NCBI GenBank assembly: GCA_015711825.1
Contig: JACVJD010000025.1
Span: 1 to 35,300 of the forward strand
DNA length: 35,300 nt
Reading direction: 5' to 3'
Source: Candidatus Solincola daggyaiensis
Lineage (GTDB): Bacteria; Actinomycetota; Geothermincolia; Geothermincolales; RBG-13-55-18
Both the position numbers and the translations under genes were made by a program. Positions 32,232-35,300 of this stretch are shown in pieces. The notes beneath the pieces are model-generated. The model did not search any database. It was given only the letters and a program-made list of their open reading frames with translations, and was not told where the DNA came from. The first letter of the stretch is position 1. Each line of letters starts with the position of its first letter.

Positions 32232-32701
32232 CACCCCTCCTAATTTCCTGTTGTTCTCTTTCGCCTGGGCCGGAGTAGGGTCCCTGGAATCCACGCCACG
32301 TGCACGCTGAATCCGTTAGTTCCTCTTGCGATCCGGCGACTCCGTCGATCCACACCGGCTCTGAGCTTAAACCTTTGCCGACTCCGCGGGACGCTCCCGG
32401 CACCGCTCACACGGGAGCTACCCACATGCCAACGCCATCTCCCTCGGGCAACCCTTTCATAACCTTTGATCACGGCTCCTTCTCCGGCGCTCCCGACTGT
32501 TTGCTGGGATATATTAACATTTAGGGCTTTCCCTCGGAGCCAGCGTTCAACCGATGTTAACACGTCGGTAGCAACAAGGTTTCACATGCAATTTTTCGAG
32601 TACTCGGTTCCGCGGGAAACGTTAAGTACGACTCGATATGTTCCGAAATATTTATTGGCGACCAAAAAGGCCGACAAGAATCGAGCGGGGAGGCGGGGAG
32701 G
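32232..32701. other. Divergent intergenic region upstream of activase and two-module gene
   Basis: 470 nt, becoming AT-rich toward the right. A perfect 10-bp palindrome CGAGTACTCG (32597-32606) and a distant inverted pair TTAACAT/ATGTTAA (32514-32520, 32554-32560) are possible regulator sites, but neither stands out statistically. No convincing sigma70 promoter or RNA gene found. Confidence 0.4.
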
Positions 32702-33763
32702 ATGAGAAGACCAGACCTATGCAGTAGCTGCGGGATACCTCTCTATGTCGGAAAAATGCACCAATGGAGTGGCGACGGGGTGATCATCCATAAAGTCATG
32801 TCACGTTCTAACGTCTTTTTTATGGAATCGGAGAATATCGACGCGGTTTTCAACACCCTGGACAGAGAACTCGGCGTCCCTATCGAGAACATAATCATGG
32901 AATGCACGCGCCGGGGAAACAGGAGATTCATGGAGCAAAACATCCCTGCGCCGCTGCGGTGGATGCTGTCTTACATGCCGCGCCTTTCAAGTGGACTCAT
33001 ATCTTACGCCGGCAAAACCCTCGGCTTCGGATCATCCGAGTTCGTCGGCGCAAGAAGGAGGGGTGACGAGAAGGATTGCTTGGTGCATATAATCCATGAC
33101 CCCTATTCCCTTTCCTCCATGCTCGCGGATGCTTTAGGAGTAACCGAGGCCTTCACGGGACAAGACGGAACGGTGGAGGGCCTGCCCCTTGGCGGCGACA
33201 GCTATCTCGTGGTCATGCGAACCGGCGAGCATCGCACCGGGCTCGAAGAGCGGCTGCAGCTGATCCACCCTCCGGTAAAAACGATCGGCTACGACCTCCC
33301 GCGCTGTGAAAAATGCCGACTTCCACTTGAACTGAGCGCAAGGTATAGGTGGGACATGAGGAAAGGGTTCATTCTCAGCAAGGCCTCCGGAAGGAGAATG
33401 GTGATCACCGGGTTCGACAATTACGAGGCGGTTTTTCGCGAGATAGAGGAGGAGATCGGCGAGGGGATATCGCAGGTCATCGTGGATGCCCAGAGAGAAT
33501 TCGTGCTCCATAGCAATTGGGATGAGAATTGGATCGAGAGCGAAAGCGCCCTGCGCATCAACCTGATGCTGAGAGGGTTAGGGTACCTCTCATCTTACTT
33601 CCAGGACGGCGAGCATTTGAAGGTGACCATCCTCAACTGCCTCATACCCAAACAGGTGGTGGGAATGCTGCAGGGTTTCTACGAGCTTGATAGCGGAAAG
33701 GACAGCAGTACCTGCGTATGGAGCGTGGGGCAGGAGGCGGATTTGCAAATAGAGCTCTCCTGA
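32702..33763 (+). CDS. Two-module CxxC/HxW protein with V4R-like domains (copy 2), function unknown
   Basis: 353 aa; ATG 32702 with GGGAGG eight bases upstream. Same layout as 8157-9200. Module 1: CSSCGIPL (C7/C10), MHQW (H20, W22), GVII, then an acidic helix ending RELGVPIENIIMECTRRG, the counterpart of copy 1's EALGVPLDRILIDAKRRD. Module 2: CEKCRLPL (C202/C205), YRW (215-217), GFIL, then EEEIGEGISQ beside copy 1's EREIGEDIPR. The module distance is 195 residues (190 in copy 1). Segments HDPYSLSSMLADALG and IPKQVVGMLQGFYE occupy the V4R-like helix position. In module 2 His is replaced by Arg216. It is divergent from the dehydratase activase. A sensor or accessory role to CoA enzymes is only inference. 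Confidence 0.78.
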   Translation: MRRPDLCSSCGIPLYVGKMHQWSGDGVIIHKVMSRSNVFFMESENIDAVFNTLDRELGVPIENIIMECTRRGNRRFMEQNIPAPLRWMLSYMPRLSSGLISYAGKTLGFGSSEFVGARRRGDEKDCLVHIIHDPYSLSSMLADALGVTEAFTGQDGTVEGLPLGGDSYLVVMRTGEHRTGLEERLQLIHPPVKTIGYDLPRCEKCRLPLELSARYRWDMRKGFILSKASGRRMVITGFDNYEAVFREIEEEIGEGISQVIVDAQREFVLHSNWDENWIESESALRINLMLRGLGYLSSYFQDGEHLKVTILNCLIPKQVVGMLQGFYELDSGKDSSTCVWSVGQEADLQIELS

Positions 33764-34024
33764 AGCGCTTCCCCGTCTCAATACACTACCAGGCACGGAA
33801 GAATGCTGGCGCCTAGCCGCTTTTTCCCTAAGCCCACATGTCCACGCCTGGATGATGTCATGGCGGCACGACTGCAAATTAGGGTGACCCTTAGCCTACT
33901 CCCTACGCCTCCGGATTCCCTCAGGGTGCTGCATCCATAGTAATAAGGCCTGGCCGTCTTAAAAACCTCTTTTTCCAGGGGAAAGAAAGCCCTTCCTTAC
34001 GAAAAATAAACGGATCGCAAGCTT
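33764..34024. other. Intergenic stretch
   Basis: 261 nt downstream of the two-module gene. Nothing recognisable: no clear terminator, open frame or RNA. The sequence becomes AT-rich toward 34000, where the promoter of the next gene begins. Confidence 0.35.
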
Positions 34025-34053
34025 TTGAACATTAAATAGACAAGATGTATTTT
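34025..34053 (+). promoter_or_regulatory. Promoter of the large secreted protein
   Basis: TTGAAC (34025-34030), a 17-bp spacer and TATTTT (34048-34053). The start would be near 34060, inside a long inverted repeat. This gives a leader of about 90 nt before the ATG at 34152. Confidence 0.6.
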
Positions 34054-34076
34054 TAGATAAGATATCTTGTCTATTT
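34034..34076. promoter_or_regulatory. Composite operator: 13-bp inverted repeat with an inner 18-bp palindrome
   Basis: AAATAGACAAGAT (34034-34046) and its exact complement ATCTTGTCTATTT (34064-34076) are separated by 17 nt. A third half-site AGATAAGAT (34055-34063) abuts the right arm to make AGATAAGATATCTTGTCT (34055-34072), an 18-bp palindrome with one mismatched pair. The array overlaps the -10 and probable start site, a typical repressor position. A transcript hairpin is the alternative reading. Confidence 0.7.
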
Positions 34077-34151
34077 GCCGGATTAACGGTAAAATCCGAT
34101 CAGGTCACCAGGCGATGTCGGCTAGGCGAGCCCGTAGGGGGGGTGTTGTGG

Positions 34152-35300
34152 ATGCGCGCGAAAACGAGGGCGGCAAAGACTTTGGGGGCGATTGTTTCCT
34201 CCGTCTTGCTGATGATGTGCCTTATCTCCTTTTTCCCAACCGCTGAAGCCGAGCCGGTGGGAGACGACTTCGAGGTTATGAGCTCCGAGGCGGTCACCCT
34301 GGACACCGATTTCAGCGGCGAGATCGAAAAGGGCCGGGTCATCACCTTCTTCGGGCTCACCGGAAACGGCGAGACGCAGGTAGCGAAGACCAACGATCTC
34401 GAGGGCGGCGGAAGGTGGCAAGGCGTGCATGCCTTCACCACCCCGAGGCTGGAGGAAGACACCTTGGTGTGGAGGAACCTGCGCGTGGACGGGTTCCGCA
34501 ACGTCATGAGCCTCATGGAATTCGGGGGTGAGGTAGCGGAGGAAGTCAAGTTAAAGGTGCCTTTGAAGTTGGAATACAGGTATTTTATGGATGGACAAAG
34601 GGTGGAAGACCCCAACCAGATAACCGGACAGAACGGCCGCTTCCGGCTGGAGCTCACCATGACCAACACCAGCGCCGAGAATCGCTTAGTGGAATACCAA
34701 GACCCGGAAACCGGGGAAACGGTGGAAAGACAAGCCGAGGTGTACCTGCCGCTGGTGATCCTGCCCTACGACTGGTATTTCGACAACGATATCTTTTACA
34801 ACCTCGAGGCAGATCCCACGGGTGTGGTGGTCCCCCTCCCGGATCACTGGCAGGTGGGATGGTCCATACCGCTCTTTCCCCCTGCCACGGAAGATACCCA
34901 CACCATCTGGGTGGAAGCGGACGTGAAGGATTTCCGGTTGCCCCCCCTGGTGCTTTCGGCCAACTTCATCTTTCCGCAGACCAACCAGAGGGACCCCCTC
35001 GGCGAATTCGTTGCGGGCTTGACTCAACTCTACGATGGGGTCAAGCAGCTTCATGCGGGCCTGCTGGAAGGCGAGCAGGGGATCGGAGGCCCTGAGCAGG
35101 AAGGCACCTTGCTTTACGGCACCAACGCCATACTGGACGGGCTAAAGCAGATGGCCAGCGTATCGAGCGGCCTCCCATTCGCGAAGGCAAACCTGGATTC
35201 CCAGATCATACCAGGCATCAATCAGATAACCGACGGCATGGGCTCCGCGGACACGCCCGACACCTTGCTTTACGGGGTAAGCGAATCCACCAAGGGTCTG
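34152..35300 (+). CDS. Large secreted protein, 3' truncated by window edge
   Basis: 383 codons visible from ATG 34152 to the right edge without a stop; GGGGGGGT lies about seven bases upstream. A Sec signal peptide is clear: MRAKTRAAK, a hydrophobic stretch to about residue 28, then PTAEAEP. The next ~240 residues look like beta-sandwich domains (for example FRLELTMTNTSAENRLVEYQDPETGE, a conserved-repeat/DUF11-like pattern). From about residue 284 there is a helical region of LYDGVKQLHAGLLEG and LLYGTNAILDGLKQ type, with a second TLLYG copy at 373-377. Such Gly/Leu heptad-like segments recall the extracellular coil of YhgE/Pip and MMPL-linked proteins. The full role cannot be judged from this part. 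Confidence 0.8.
   Translation, partial: MRAKTRAAKTLGAIVSSVLLMMCLISFFPTAEAEPVGDDFEVMSSEAVTLDTDFSGEIEKGRVITFFGLTGNGETQVAKTNDLEGGGRWQGVHAFTTPRLEEDTLVWRNLRVDGFRNVMSLMEFGGEVAEEVKLKVPLKLEYRYFMDGQRVEDPNQITGQNGRFRLELTMTNTSAENRLVEYQDPETGETVERQAEVYLPLVILPYDWYFDNDIFYNLEADPTGVVVPLPDHWQVGWSIPLFPPATEDTHTIWVEADVKDFRLPPLVLSANFIFPQTNQRDPLGEFVAGLTQLYDGVKQLHAGLLEGEQGIGGPEQEGTLLYGTNAILDGLKQMASVSSGLPFAKANLDSQIIPGINQITDGMGSADTPDTLLYGVSESTKGL

Noticed and set aside
32514-32560. TTAACAT/ATGTTAA inverted pair as an operator
   Set aside because: Seven-bp arms with a 33-nt gap in AT-rich DNA are not beyond chance.

Overview
This 35.3 kb window is GC-rich chromosomal DNA with AT-rich promoter islands. I see no rRNA or tRNA gene, no transposase and no phage block. 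Gene content points to an anaerobe. It carries a 4-hydroxybutyryl-CoA dehydratase-type flavin/[4Fe-4S] enzyme, a complete 2-hydroxyacyl-CoA dehydratase set (activase plus two subunits), a corrinoid methyltransferase fusion and a DUF362/ferredoxin protein. The first two use oxygen-sensitive Fe-S chemistry. GC content, lipoprotein and Sec signal style, SCP2 and holin-X-like proteins, a type A-like RNase P RNA and apparent leaderless genes fit a deep-branching anaerobic Actinomycetota. That placement is inference; there is no marker gene that settles it.

Layout. 0-6.2 kb: tail of a secreted-type protein, a hotdog thioesterase behind a ketopantoate-reductase-like gene, an MFS exporter, an alpha/beta hydrolase, a holin-X-like membrane protein and a small membrane protein. 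6.2-11.5 kb, all on the minus strand: a GH63-like glycosidase, a CxxC mini-protein, the first copy of an unnamed two-module CxxC protein, rnpB, a 93-aa orphan and an amidohydrolase. 11.7-17.6 kb: a lipoprotein, a creatininase-family hydrolase, an ADP-forming acyl-CoA synthetase alpha-type subunit, an excisionase-like DNA-binding protein and an SCP2 protein. 17.7-22.6 kb: AMP-forming acyl-CoA ligase, TetR, aldo/keto reductase, DUF362-ferredoxin. 22.6-26.8 kb: UroD-corrinoid fusion, AbfD-like dehydratase and a divergent TetR. 27-33.8 kb: a small lipoprotein, the 2-hydroxyacyl-CoA dehydratase operon and, divergent from it, the second copy of the two-module CxxC protein. The right edge holds the 5' part of a large secreted protein with a striking operator upstream.

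How it fits together. Many genes handle acyl-CoA thioesters: two classes of acyl-CoA synthetase, a thioesterase, two mechanistically different dehydratases and SCP2. Two TetR genes sit beside them. Overall the window looks like an anaerobic acyl-CoA catabolic neighbourhood; substrates cannot be read from sequence.

The most interesting points are: (1) an apparently undescribed protein family with a duplicated CxxC/HxW plus V4R-like module, present twice; (2) an activase with long extra N- and C-terminal regions; (3) paired TetR operators wrapped around a perfect-hexamer promoter of the dehydratase; (4) three genes with a -10 box exactly 6 nt before the ATG, suggesting leaderless mRNAs; (5) a 13-bp inverted repeat overlapping a promoter at 34.0 kb.
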